From Sphaerisporangium viridialbum (GTDB lineage Bacteria; Actinomycetota; Actinomycetes; Streptosporangiales; Streptosporangiaceae), in assembly GCF_049674955.1 (NCBI RefSeq), contig NZ_CP187232.1:744001-808000 (forward strand): 64,000 bases of DNA, given 5' to 3'. A program made the position numbers and the translations under genes. The notes beneath the pieces are model-generated. The model saw only the letters and a list, made by a program, of their open reading frames with translations. It was not told the DNA's origin and ran no database searches. Below are positions 34,958-43,520 of the stretch, one piece after another; the first letter of the stretch is position 1, and each line of letters opens with the position of its first letter.

Positions 34958-35057
34958 GGCTGCCAAGCCGAAGGTCTCGTCCGCCTCGTGAACGAGGCCC
35001 GCGCGACCGGGCTTACGCCAGCATGTCGATCACGCGATTGGGACTACTCCCCTTCGG
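34958..35057 (-). promoter_or_regulatory. yybP-ykoY manganese riboswitch
   Basis: On the minus strand the leader reads AAGGGGAGTAGTCCC, then GATCGACATGCTGG, GGGCCTCG and finally GACGAGACCTTCGGCTTGG. GGGGAGTAG and CGAGACC are the hallmarks of the yybP-ykoY class, in which two loops dock to bind Mn2+. It ends about 100 nt before the exporter start codon. Boundaries are approximate. Confidence 0.85.
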
Positions 35058-35231
35058 TGTTTCCACCCAACCCTAATGGATGCCTCTGGGGTCGCATTCC
35101 GGCAAGGCCCCGCAAAGCGCGCTCTTGCCAGACCGAGGTGCGGGAAACCCCGTACCCGGCGGGCGGCTCGCCCGGGTAAAGAATGTCGGAGCCCCAGCTC
35201 ACGGCCTCGGGGTCAGGCGACCATCGAGGGG

Positions 35232-38171
35232 TCAGGCGAGCATTGACAGGCGGTGGGCCGCGGCGGCGGCCTCGCCGCGGGTGGAGACGCCGAGCTTGCC
35301 CAGGATGTTGGAGACGTGCACGCTCACCGTCTTGGCCGAGATGAACAGCTCGCCGGCGATGTCGCGGTTCGAGCGGCCCTGGGCCACCAGCCGGAGCACC
35401 TCCAGCTCGCGTGGCGTCAGATCGGCCACGGCCAGGCCCTGCTGCCCCGCCGGGACGTTGTGCCCCGCCCCGGCCTGGCCGTTCTGGCCGTCCGCCGAGG
35501 GAGCCGTGCTCAGGACGGTGCCGACGCGGCGGGCCAGTGCCTCGATCTCGGTGAGGAGCGGGCGGGCGCCCAGCGCGTGCGCGATCGGATACGCCTCACG
35601 CAGCCGCGCGGACGCCCCTTCCCGGTCGCCGGCCCTGGCCACCGCGGCGGCCGCCTGCGTGAGGGACCTGGCACGGGGGTGGGGCCGCCCGAGGCGCTCC
35701 CAGGCGGCGGCGGCCTCGTCGAAGTCGCCTCGGCTCATCAGCCGGTAGGCGTCGGCGATCGGGCCGTCCGAGGTCATGCTCGGCGCCAGCGCGTCCGCCC
35801 TGGCCCGTACCGCCTCCGCGAGCTCGGGAGCGGCGACCGCGGCGGTCTCGCAGACCAGCCGGCTCTGCGCGAGGGCCCGCCATCCGAGCATGGGCTTGCT
35901 GGAGTGCGGTGTGCTGGAGATCGACAGGATGTGCTCGGTGGCCTTGAGGGCTTCGAGCGGCTTGCCGCGCAGCAGGTGGAACTCGATCAGGAGGCGGGTG
36001 TTGGTCATCCACTCCTGGGCGAACTCGCTCATCTCGCCGCCGTGCAGGGCGCCGACCTCGATGAGGACCCGCTCCAGGAGGTCGACCTCGCCCCTTCCCG
36101 CGGCGACGTCGCCCCGGACCCGCAGCAGGTGCCCCCGGATCCTCGGGATGGGGCCACTGGCGAGGGCCTGGTCGATCGCCCCGACCGCTTCGTCCCAGCG
36201 GCCGAGTGCTTCGAGCGCCTCCGCCCGGTTGTTGGCGAGGAACGCGCCGCTGACCCGGTAGCGGCCGTACTTGCGGGACGTCGTCTCGCCGTCCAGCGCG
36301 AGCTTCACGGCCTGCTCGGAGCGGCCGAGGTTGTTGAGGGCGTCGACGTTGTTGGCCATGGCGCGCAGCACGATGCGGCCCGAGCCGAGGCTCTCGCCGA
36401 TCTCCATGGCGCGCTCGTTGGTGAGCAGCGTCGCCTCCAGGTCGCCCGCCAGCGACTGGCCGAGGGCGAGGTTGGTCAGCAGCTCGGCCTCCTGGCACGG
36501 GTCGCCGATCTCGCGGGCGATGCGCAGGGCCTCCCGGGTGAGCGCGGTGCCCTCGACCGTCTCGTTGATGAACATCAGCCACGAGCTGAGCCTGGTGAGC
36601 ACCTGAACACGGGCGGCGCCGGGGACGGGGACCAGCCGCTCGGCGTACCGGAGGTCGTCGAGGCCGCCTCGCTTGCCCTTGTCGCTCTTGAGCTGGGAGC
36701 GGCGGACGAGGAGCTGGGCGACGCGCTCCGGCTGGGCGGTCTCGTCCAGCTCGGCCAGGGCGCCCTTGACGAACTTCAGGCCGCGGTCGGTGTCGCCGCT
36801 GATGACCGCGGCCTCCGACGCCAGCTCCAGCACCGTGGTGTGGTCGACGCCGATGCGCTCGGCGGCGTCCGGAACCCTGTCCCAGAGCGAGAGCACGCGT
36901 TCGAGCAGCTGTATCTGCTCGGTGTAGGCGAAGGCGTTGGCGGCCTTGGCCGAGGCCTCCCACGCGGAGATGAGCGCCCAGAGGTGGTCGCGCGCGGAGA
37001 ACCAGTGGTGGGCGATCTCGATGGCGGCACGCCCGTGCGGCACGAGCCTGCGGTCGCGGTCGATCGCCTCGGCGAACCGCGCGTGGATGCGGTTGTGCTC
37101 GCCGGGGAGCATCTCCTCGTGCACGGCCTCGCGGATCAGCGAATGGCGGAAGGCGTACGCCCGCCCGTCGGCCACCTGGATGACGTTGCCGGCGATGGCG
37201 GGGCGCAGGGCGTTCTCCAGGTCGACGTCGGACAGGTCGGTGACCGCGGCGAGGAGTTCGTGGCCGACGCGGTTGCCGCCGGCCGCCGCGATGCGGAGCA
37301 CGCGCTGCGTCTCCTCGGGCAGCCGCTCCACCGAGCCGATGATGAGGTCCTGAAGGGATTCGGGGACGCTGCAGTCGTCGTCGCGCTCCATCAGCGCCTC
37401 GACGAACAGCGGGATGCCCTCGCTCCGCTGGTAGACCTTCTTGACCAGCGCGAACTCGGGGACGTCTCCCCGTATCCCGGCGATCTGGGCGGCGACCTCG
37501 CTCTCGCTGAGCCGGGGGAGGTCGAGCCGTACCACGCCGTCTACCCGGCCGAGCTCGGCGAGCACCGGGCGCAGGGGGTGCTGGCGGTGCAGCTCGTCCG
37601 AGCGGTAAGTCATGATCATGAGGACCGGCGCGGTCCTGAGGTTCCGGCTGAGGAAGGCGATCAGGTCGCGGCTGGAGCGGTCGGCCCAGTGGACGTCCTC
37701 GATGACGAGGATCACCGACCGGCGCTCGGCGAGGCGTTCGAGCAGCGTGAGGAACTGCTCGAAGAGCCGGGCCCTGCCCGTCTCGGTCTCCTTGTCGCCG
37801 CTCGGCTCACCGAACTCCGGCAGCAGCCTCGCCAGGTCGCGGGCGGCGCCGTCGGGCAGCAGCGCGGCGACCTCGCCGGCGCCCATCTCCTTGACGAGCT
37901 GGCGGAGGGCGGCGGTGAACGGCGCGTAGGCGAGGCCTTCGGTGGAGAGCTCCACGCAGCCGCCGACGAGGATGTGCGCCCCCGTACAAGCGGCATCCTC
38001 GGCGAAGCGGGTGACCAGGCGGGTCTTGCCGCCGCCGGCCTCGCCTCCGAGCAGCACGGCGGCCGCGGCCTGCTTGCGTGCCTGCTCGAAAGCCTCGGAC
38101 AGTGTTCCCAGCTCGGCTTCCCGTCCCACGAAAACGGGACTCACCATCCGACCCACCATGTCAGCAAGCAT
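35232..38171 (-). CDS. LAL-type LuxR regulator with AAA ATPase domain
   Basis: The 979-residue protein begins VSPVFVGREAELGTL, with Walker A LGGEAGGGKTRLVTRFAE (about 42-58) and Walker B SVILVIEDVHWADRSS. TPR-like helices fill about 360-890. The C-terminus is a LuxR HTH (LTPRELEVLRLVAQGRSNRD, then ISAKTVSVHVSNILGKLGVS). LAL proteins are activators, often of secondary metabolism or carbon use. The start is uncertain; ATG at 38171 or 38156. It stands alone. Confidence 0.9.
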   Translation of the reverse strand: MLADMVGRMVSPVFVGREAELGTLSEAFEQARKQAAAAVLLGGEAGGGKTRLVTRFAEDAACTGAHILVGGCVELSTEGLAYAPFTAALRQLVKEMGAGEVAALLPDGAARDLARLLPEFGEPSGDKETETGRARLFEQFLTLLERLAERRSVILVIEDVHWADRSSRDLIAFLSRNLRTAPVLMIMTYRSDELHRQHPLRPVLAELGRVDGVVRLDLPRLSESEVAAQIAGIRGDVPEFALVKKVYQRSEGIPLFVEALMERDDDCSVPESLQDLIIGSVERLPEETQRVLRIAAAGGNRVGHELLAAVTDLSDVDLENALRPAIAGNVIQVADGRAYAFRHSLIREAVHEEMLPGEHNRIHARFAEAIDRDRRLVPHGRAAIEIAHHWFSARDHLWALISAWEASAKAANAFAYTEQIQLLERVLSLWDRVPDAAERIGVDHTTVLELASEAAVISGDTDRGLKFVKGALAELDETAQPERVAQLLVRRSQLKSDKGKRGGLDDLRYAERLVPVPGAARVQVLTRLSSWLMFINETVEGTALTREALRIAREIGDPCQEAELLTNLALGQSLAGDLEATLLTNERAMEIGESLGSGRIVLRAMANNVDALNNLGRSEQAVKLALDGETTSRKYGRYRVSGAFLANNRAEALEALGRWDEAVGAIDQALASGPIPRIRGHLLRVRGDVAAGRGEVDLLERVLIEVGALHGGEMSEFAQEWMTNTRLLIEFHLLRGKPLEALKATEHILSISSTPHSSKPMLGWRALAQSRLVCETAAVAAPELAEAVRARADALAPSMTSDGPIADAYRLMSRGDFDEAAAAWERLGRPHPRARSLTQAAAAVARAGDREGASARLREAYPIAHALGARPLLTEIEALARRVGTVLSTAPSADGQNGQAGAGHNVPAGQQGLAVADLTPRELEVLRLVAQGRSNRDIAGELFISAKTVSVHVSNILGKLGVSTRGEAAAAAHRLSMLA

Positions 38172-38305
38172 GTCACGACCTATGGCATCGTTCGCCTTAT
38201 TTATCCGTCGGCTGAAGCGGGTTGTGAGGCCGCTCAGGAAGTGCTCTGGTCTGCGGCGCGGAACCCCGGTACGTCCGGGCGGGTTCCGGCTACGGGGGCT
38301 GAGAA

Positions 38306-38335
38306 GCCCGGCCGGGAGGGAGGATCCGGCCGGGC
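38306..38335. terminator. Perfect 10-bp GC hairpin
   Basis: GCCCGGCCGG and CCGGCCGGGC flank a 10-nt loop. It lies in the 38172-38513 interval between the LAL start and the end of the small gene, where I see no other feature. It may terminate the small gene. Confidence 0.5.
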
Positions 38336-38513
38336 ATCACCACCCTGGGTTTCTCGTGTCCTGGATGGGCGTGTCCTGGGCTTCCCCGCCTGGCCCGGGC
38401 GTTCCCCGTGATCCGGGGAGTCGCCCGCCAGGACCGGGGTCGTCCGGGGCTCCAGGGGTTCGCGCGTTCGGTTCCGCGGGTGCGGCCGGCGGCGCGAACC
38501 GTGATCTGGGCGA

Positions 38514-38681
38514 TCACGAGGTGCGGAGCTTGCCGAAGGCCGCGCGCAGGCGCCGCTGCGGGCTGCTCTCCCGTACCTTCCTGCCGTCCACGGCCTCGCG
38601 GGCGCGGCGGTGGTTGCTGGCCTCCTCGTGTAGTTCGGCCACTCGGCTGGCGATGAGCTGGTAGTGAATCTCGGGAGCCAT
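38514..38681 (-). CDS. Small basic helical protein
   Basis: The 55-residue product (MAPEIHYQLIASRVAELHEE, then ASNHRRAREAVDGRK) is one or two amphipathic helices with a basic tail. AAGGAG lies 9 nt before ATG 38681. I recognise the type as frequent in Streptosporangiales but know no function. Confidence 0.75.
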   Translation of the reverse strand: MAPEIHYQLIASRVAELHEEASNHRRAREAVDGRKVRESSPQRRLRAAFGKLRTS

Positions 38682-38787
38682 TTTCGGCGTCTCCTTGAGG
38701 TCGCTTTTTTTCTGATACCTCAAGAATCCGGCTAAGGCGCCCACCCCCACATCGGGCGGATGCCTTATCTCCCGGTGGTCCTGCGGC

Positions 38788-39438
38788 CTAGGACTCCCTA
38801 GGACCCCCGCATTGTGCCCTAGACGCCCGTGCGGATCGCCGCCTCAGGCCGGTGTCGGGGGGTAGGGGGTGGGCCGCGCCGGGGCGCAGGGAGTCGAGCA
38901 GGAGCGCCAGGTAGCGCCACCAGCCGGTGGCGGGGCGCTCGGCCACCCTCAGCGTGCTCACCAGCATGAAGACGAGCCGGGGCAGGTCGTCGCGATGCAG
39001 GTCGGCACGTACGAGCCCGGCCTCCTGGGCGCGCTCGACCAGGGTGGCGAGGGCGGCGAAGAACCGGGATTCGAGGCCGGAGGTGAGCGCTGCGGGGTCG
39101 CGGGCGGCCTGCAGGATGCCGAACTCCTCGGCGGCCAGCCCGAGGGCCGCTTCGAGCACGGTGACCATGCCGCGCCAGGGGTCCTCATCGGAGAGGGCCC
39201 TGCTGATCGCGGGCTCGACCCGCTCGGCGTAGCAGGACTCCAGCACGGCCTGGATGAGCTCTTCCTTGCTGGGGAAGCGCCGGTAGAGGGTGGCGACGCC
39301 CACGCCCGCCTGCCTGGCCACCTCGTCCAGCGGGACGTCGATGCCCGACTCGGCGAAGGCTCTGCGGGCCGCGCGCACGAGCCGCTCGGCGTTGCGCGCC
39401 GCGTCGGCTCGGAGGGGCGGCCTGCTGGTAGGGCTCAT
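38788..39438 (-). CDS. TetR-family repressor
   Basis: The 216-residue protein has the TetR HTH (VPLDEVARQAGVGVATLYRR, then FPSKEELIQAVLESC) and a helical ligand domain. It is divergent from the P450 gene; an 18-bp palindrome between the two is its probable operator. Confidence 0.92.
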   Translation of the reverse strand: MSPTSRPPLRADAARNAERLVRAARRAFAESGIDVPLDEVARQAGVGVATLYRRFPSKEELIQAVLESCYAERVEPAISRALSDEDPWRGMVTVLEAALGLAAEEFGILQAARDPAALTSGLESRFFAALATLVERAQEAGLVRADLHRDDLPRLVFMLVSTLRVAERPATGWWRYLALLLDSLRPGAAHPLPPDTGLRRRSARASRAQCGGPRES

Positions 39439-39455
39439 CCAGGAAAGCCTAACAG

Positions 39456-39473
39456 GTGATAGTCAACTATCAC
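39456..39473. promoter_or_regulatory. TetR operator
   Basis: GTGATAGTCAACTATCAC is a perfect inverted repeat of 8-bp arms around CA. It lies 18 bp from the TetR start and 91 bp before the P450 start, and TTGACT on the minus strand within it could be a -35 element. Confidence 0.85.
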
Positions 39474-39563
39474 TTGTGCTAGAGTCATGGCCACGGTTAC
39501 CCAGAGTGAAACACGCGTACAGGCACGGCCGCCAGCACCCACTCTCATGGAAGGAACCGGGCG

Positions 39564-40766
39564 ATGACCGAGACTCCCCTCGCGCCGACCCACATCAGGC
39601 GAGACCGCTTCGATCCCATTCCCGAGCTGGCCCGGCTGCGCGCCGACGAGCCGGTCAGCCGCGTCGAGCTCTTCTTCGGGCAGAGCGCCTGGCTCCTCAC
39701 GCGGTACGAGGACGTGCGCGAGGTGCTCGGAGACGCCACGCGGTTCAGCAACAGGATGCGGGCCCCCTTCGGCGTGCCCGCGCCGGACACCGAGGGTCAC
39801 ACGCCGGAGACCCCGCGGGTGGTCTCGGGGGTGCTCATCGGCTACGACCCGCCCGACCACACCAGGCTCCGCCGCCTTCTCACGCCGGAGTTCACCATGC
39901 GGCGCATGCGCAGGCTCCAGCCGCGCATCGAGGCCATCGTGGCCGAGCACCTCCAGGCGATGGAGGACGCCGGCTCCCCGGCCGACCTCGTGAAGTCGTT
40001 CGCGCTGCCGATCCCCTCGCTGGTGATCTGCGAGCTGCTCGGCGTGCCGTACGCCGACCGGGAGGGGTTCCAGCGCCGCAGCAACGCCCGGCTGAACGTC
40101 TTCCTCGATCTTTCGGCCAGGGCGGCGGCGCTGGCGGAGTCCCAGGCCTACATGGGCGAGCTCGTGGCGCGGCAGCGGGCGAACCCCGGCGACGACATGA
40201 TCGGCATGCTGGTGCGCGAGCACGGCGACGCGATCAGCGACGCCGAGCTGGTCGGCGTGTCCGACCTGCTGCTGCTCGCCGGCCACGAGACCACATCCAA
40301 CATGCTGGGCCTCGGCACGCTGCTGCTGCTCCTCAACCCCGACCAGCTCGCCGCGATGCGCGACGGTGAAGAGGTCGACCAGATGGTGGAGGAGCTGCTG
40401 CGCTTCCTGTCGATCGTGCACACCGTGGTCCCGCGCACCGCCAAGGAGGACGTCGTGCTGTCCGGCCAGCAGATCAAGGCGGGCGAGACGCTGGTCTGCT
40501 CGATTCCCGCGGCCAACCGCGACCCCTCGCTCGGCGACGATCTCGACCGGTTCGACCCCTCCCGCGACGCGGGCCCCCACCTCGCCTTCGGGCACGGCAT
40601 CCACCACTGCCTGGGAGCGCCCCTGGCCCGCATGGAGATGCGCATCGCCTTCCCCGCGCTCCTTCGCCGGTTCCCCGGGCTGCGGCTCGCCGTGCCGGTC
40701 GAGGAGGTTCCCTTCCGGTCGTTCTCGGTGGTCTACGGCGTGGAGTCCCTGCCCGTGGCCTGGTGA
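39564..40766 (+). CDS. Cytochrome P450
   Basis: The 400-residue protein has the class I bacterial P450 signatures: I-helix LLLLAGHETTSNMLG, K-helix EELLRF, and the heme loop FGHGIHHCLGAPLARME with Cys near 348. The substrate is unknown; no ferredoxin or reductase gene is adjacent. GGAAGG precedes the ATG. It is controlled by the divergent TetR protein. Confidence 0.93.
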   Translation: MTETPLAPTHIRRDRFDPIPELARLRADEPVSRVELFFGQSAWLLTRYEDVREVLGDATRFSNRMRAPFGVPAPDTEGHTPETPRVVSGVLIGYDPPDHTRLRRLLTPEFTMRRMRRLQPRIEAIVAEHLQAMEDAGSPADLVKSFALPIPSLVICELLGVPYADREGFQRRSNARLNVFLDLSARAAALAESQAYMGELVARQRANPGDDMIGMLVREHGDAISDAELVGVSDLLLLAGHETTSNMLGLGTLLLLLNPDQLAAMRDGEEVDQMVEELLRFLSIVHTVVPRTAKEDVVLSGQQIKAGETLVCSIPAANRDPSLGDDLDRFDPSRDAGPHLAFGHGIHHCLGAPLARMEMRIAFPALLRRFPGLRLAVPVEEVPFRSFSVVYGVESLPVAW

Positions 40767-40784
40767 GGCGCGCCTCAGCGGACG

Positions 40785-40818
40785 AGCCACCTCCCGGCGC
40801 GGGACCGGGCAGGTGGCT
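40785..40818 (+). terminator. Terminator after P450 gene
   Basis: AGCCACCTCCCGG pairs with CCGGGCAGGTGGCT with one bulge, 19 bp after the stop codon. Confidence 0.7.
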
Positions 40819-40857
40819 GTGGCGACATTTGCTGAAATGTCGTAGACAGTCTGGGCG

Positions 40858-41877
40858 ATGGCCCAGTTTGGAACAATCACGCTGGTCGGCGATGCTGGTG
40901 AGGTGTCAACACTGACGACTTCGCTCGCGGAGATCGCGTCATCGAACGCGACCCTGCGAGCATTTCTGCATGGCCTGCCGGGTGTCGATCGGGTGGGTGC
41001 CGATCAGCGCGCCGCGATGCTGGGCACCCGTTCCATCAAGACGACCGCCAAGGCGCAGGCCATTGACCTGGCCATTTCCATGGTCGACCTCACCACGCTG
41101 GAGGGGGCGGACACCCCGGGCAAGGTGCGGGCGATGTGCGCCAAGGCGGTCCGGCCCGATCCGGGCGATCCTTCGGTTCCGAGGGTGGCGGCCGTGTGCG
41201 TGTATCCCGATCTGGTGGCCGAGGCGGTGCGGGCGCTGGGGCGTTCGGGGGTGCGGGTGGCGAGCGTCGCGACCGCCTTCCCCAGCGGCAGATCCTCCCT
41301 GGCGGTCAAGGTGGAGGACACGGCGCTGGCGGTCGAGGCGGGCGCCGACGAGATCGACATGGTGATCGACCGCGGGGCGTTCCTGTCGGGGGACTACCGG
41401 AAGATCTTCGAGGAGATCGTCGCCATCAAGGCCGCCTGCGCCCGCGGCGAGAGCGCCGCGGGTAAGGGCGATGCTCACCTGAAGGTCATTTTGGAGACCG
41501 GTGAGCTGGCGACGTACGACAACGTGCGGCGGGCGTCCTGGCTGGCGATGCTGGCGGGGGCCGATTTCATCAAGACCTCCACCGGCAAGGTGTCCCCGGC
41601 GGCCACGTTGCCGGTGACGCTGGTGATGCTGGAGGCGGTGCGGGACTTCCGCGCGCAGACCGGGCGGATGGTGGGCGTCAAGCCCGCCGGCGGGATCCGC
41701 ACCACCAAGGACGCCATCAAGTACCTGGTGCTGGTGAATGAGACCGCCGGGCCCGACTGGCTGGACCCCGGCTGGTTCCGGCTGGGCGCCTCCAGTGTGC
41801 TGAACGATCTGCTGATGCAGCGTCAGAAGATGGCGACCGGGCGTTATGCCGGTCCTGACTACTTCACCCTTGACTGA
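40858..41877 (+). CDS. deoC: Deoxyribose-phosphate aldolase
   Basis: The 339-residue TIM-barrel enzyme splits 2-deoxyribose 5-phosphate into acetaldehyde and glyceraldehyde 3-phosphate. The Schiff-base Lys lies in ADFIKTSTGK, a second active-site Lys in GVKPAGGIRT, and EAGADEIDMVID is diagnostic. ATG 40858 lacks a good Shine-Dalgarno; GTG 40902 is an alternative that would remove 15 residues and fits the usual N-terminus. The adjacent dehydrogenase probably oxidises the acetaldehyde. Confidence 0.94.
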   Translation: MAQFGTITLVGDAGEVSTLTTSLAEIASSNATLRAFLHGLPGVDRVGADQRAAMLGTRSIKTTAKAQAIDLAISMVDLTTLEGADTPGKVRAMCAKAVRPDPGDPSVPRVAAVCVYPDLVAEAVRALGRSGVRVASVATAFPSGRSSLAVKVEDTALAVEAGADEIDMVIDRGAFLSGDYRKIFEEIVAIKAACARGESAAGKGDAHLKVILETGELATYDNVRRASWLAMLAGADFIKTSTGKVSPAATLPVTLVMLEAVRDFRAQTGRMVGVKPAGGIRTTKDAIKYLVLVNETAGPDWLDPGWFRLGASSVLNDLLMQRQKMATGRYAGPDYFTLD

Positions 41878-41887
41878 GGCGGGCCCC

Positions 41888-43318
41888 ATGTTCGAATACG
41901 CACCGGCGCCCGAGTCACGCGACGTTGTCGACATCCGGCCCTCGTATGGGCTGTTCGTCAACGGCGAGTGGGTCGACTCCCTGGGCGATGAGCGCGACAA
42001 GACCATCAATCCGGCGAGCGAAGAGGTGCTCTCGGAGTTCTCGCTGGCGAGCGAGGCCGACGTCGACCGGGCTGTGTCGGCGGCGCGCAAGGCGTATGAG
42101 TCGGTGTGGAGCCAGCTCCCCGGCCGTGAGCGCGCCAAGTACCTGTTCCGGATCGCCCGGATCATCCAGGAGCGGTCACGCGAGCTGGCGGTGCTGGAGT
42201 CTTTGGACAACGGTAAGCCGATCCGCGAGTCGCGTGATGTCGATCTTCCTTTGGTGGCGGCGCATTTCTTCTACTACGCCGGGTGGGCCGACAAGCTCGG
42301 CCACGCCGGCCTCGGGGGCGACCCTAGGCCGTTGGGGGTGGCCGCTCAGGTCATCCCGTGGAACTTCCCGTTGCTGATGCTGGCCTGGAAGATCGCTCCT
42401 GCTTTGGCGTGTGGGAACACCGTGGTGCTCAAGCCGGCCGAGACCACGCCGCTGACCGCGCTGGCGTTCGCCGAGATCTGCCGGCAGGCCGATCTGCCGC
42501 CGGGTGTGGTGAACATCGTGACGGGCGCGGGGGCCACCGGCCAGGCGCTGGTGAACCACCCGGACGTCAACAAGGTCGCCTTCACCGGGTCCACCGAGGT
42601 CGGGCGGCTGATCGCCCGTTCGGTCGCCGGGTCGGGCAAGAAGCTGACCTTGGAGCTGGGGGGCAAGGCCGCGAACATCGTGTTCGACGACGCCGCGCTC
42701 GACCAGGCGGTGGAGGGCATCGTCACCGGCATTTTCTTCAATCAGGGGCATGTGTGCTGCGCGGGTTCGCGGTTGCTGGTGCAGGAGTCGATCGAGGGCG
42801 AGTTGCTGGAGGCGCTCAAGCGGCGTCTGTCGTCGCTGCGCCTCGGTGACCCGCTGGATAAGAACACCGATATCGGGGCGATCAACTCGGCTGCGCAGCT
42901 GGCGAAGATCAGGTCGTTGAGCGAGGCGGGGGAGCGGGAGGGTGCCGAGCGCTGGTCTCCTTCGTGTCCGATTCCGGACAAGGGGTTCTGGTTCCCGCCG
43001 ACGGTGTTCACCGGGGTGGCGCAGTCGCACCGGATCGCCCGTGAGGAGATCTTCGGCCCGGTGTTGTCGGTTCTGACGTTCCGTACTCCGGCCGAGGCGG
43101 TGGAGAAGGCCAACAACAGCCCGTTCGGTCTGTCGGCGGGGGTGTGGACCGAGAAGGGGTCCAGGATCTTGTGGATGGCCGACAAGCTCCGCGCCGGGGT
43201 CGTCTGGGCCAACACCTTCAACCGCTTCGACCCCACGTCGCCGTTCGGCGGCTACAAGGAGTCCGGATACGGCCGTGAGGGCGGCCGGCATGGACTGGAG
43301 GCGTATCTCGATGTCTGA
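41888..43318 (+). CDS. Aldehyde dehydrogenase
   Basis: The 476-residue NAD(P)-dependent enzyme has the catalytic Glu in KLTLELGGKAANIVFDD (near 257) and the catalytic Cys in NQGHVCCAGSRLLV (near 290), with PWNFPLLMLAWKIAPALACG at the coenzyme site. It follows deoC by 10 nt. The likely substrate is acetaldehyde from deoxyribose breakdown (inference from context). Confidence 0.94.
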   Translation: MFEYAPAPESRDVVDIRPSYGLFVNGEWVDSLGDERDKTINPASEEVLSEFSLASEADVDRAVSAARKAYESVWSQLPGRERAKYLFRIARIIQERSRELAVLESLDNGKPIRESRDVDLPLVAAHFFYYAGWADKLGHAGLGGDPRPLGVAAQVIPWNFPLLMLAWKIAPALACGNTVVLKPAETTPLTALAFAEICRQADLPPGVVNIVTGAGATGQALVNHPDVNKVAFTGSTEVGRLIARSVAGSGKKLTLELGGKAANIVFDDAALDQAVEGIVTGIFFNQGHVCCAGSRLLVQESIEGELLEALKRRLSSLRLGDPLDKNTDIGAINSAAQLAKIRSLSEAGEREGAERWSPSCPIPDKGFWFPPTVFTGVAQSHRIAREEIFGPVLSVLTFRTPAEAVEKANNSPFGLSAGVWTEKGSRILWMADKLRAGVVWANTFNRFDPTSPFGGYKESGYGREGGRHGLEAYLDV

Positions 43319-43520
43319 GCCCTGCGAGCACCGCCTGAGGCGCCGCCGGTCCCGGCGCGCGCAGATCACCCGCGGGCACGCCTACGGGCGGGCCGGCCGT
43401 ACGAACTCGACCGCCCGCCAGGGCTGGTTCGCCCACCGCTGCGGGGTGAGCCGGTGCTGCCAGGTGTTCGTGCCGGTACGGCTCTCGCCTGAAGAGATGA
43501 CCTGGAGAGGCGATGACTGA
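43311..43520 (+). CDS. Possible small Cys/His/Arg-rich protein
   Basis: A 69-residue frame fits exactly between the two dehydrogenase genes, overlapping both by 8 nt (ATGTCTGA and ATGACTGA). It contains five Cys (one pair as RCC) and many Arg, for example CEHRLRRRRSRRAQ and HRCGVSRCCQVFV. The Cys/His set could bind metal. Composition is poor for a folded protein, so it may be a coupling frame only. Confidence 0.35.
   Translation: MSEPCEHRLRRRRSRRAQITRGHAYGRAGRTNSTARQGWFAHRCGVSRCCQVFVPVRLSPEEMTWRGDD

Noticed and set aside
34859..34966. Longer start for the UPF0016 gene at 34966
   Set aside because: Those codons overlap the riboswitch and give a Pro/Arg-rich stretch unlike the family; GTG 34858 begins the first membrane repeat.
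35253..38411. Long plus-strand open frame of 1052 codons
   Set aside because: It is antisense to the LAL regulator, whose Walker and LuxR motifs are clear; the plus frame has none.
38290..38517. 75-codon minus-strand frame
   Set aside because: Pro/Arg/His-rich, no ribosome site, and it contains a perfect hairpin; probably intergenic.
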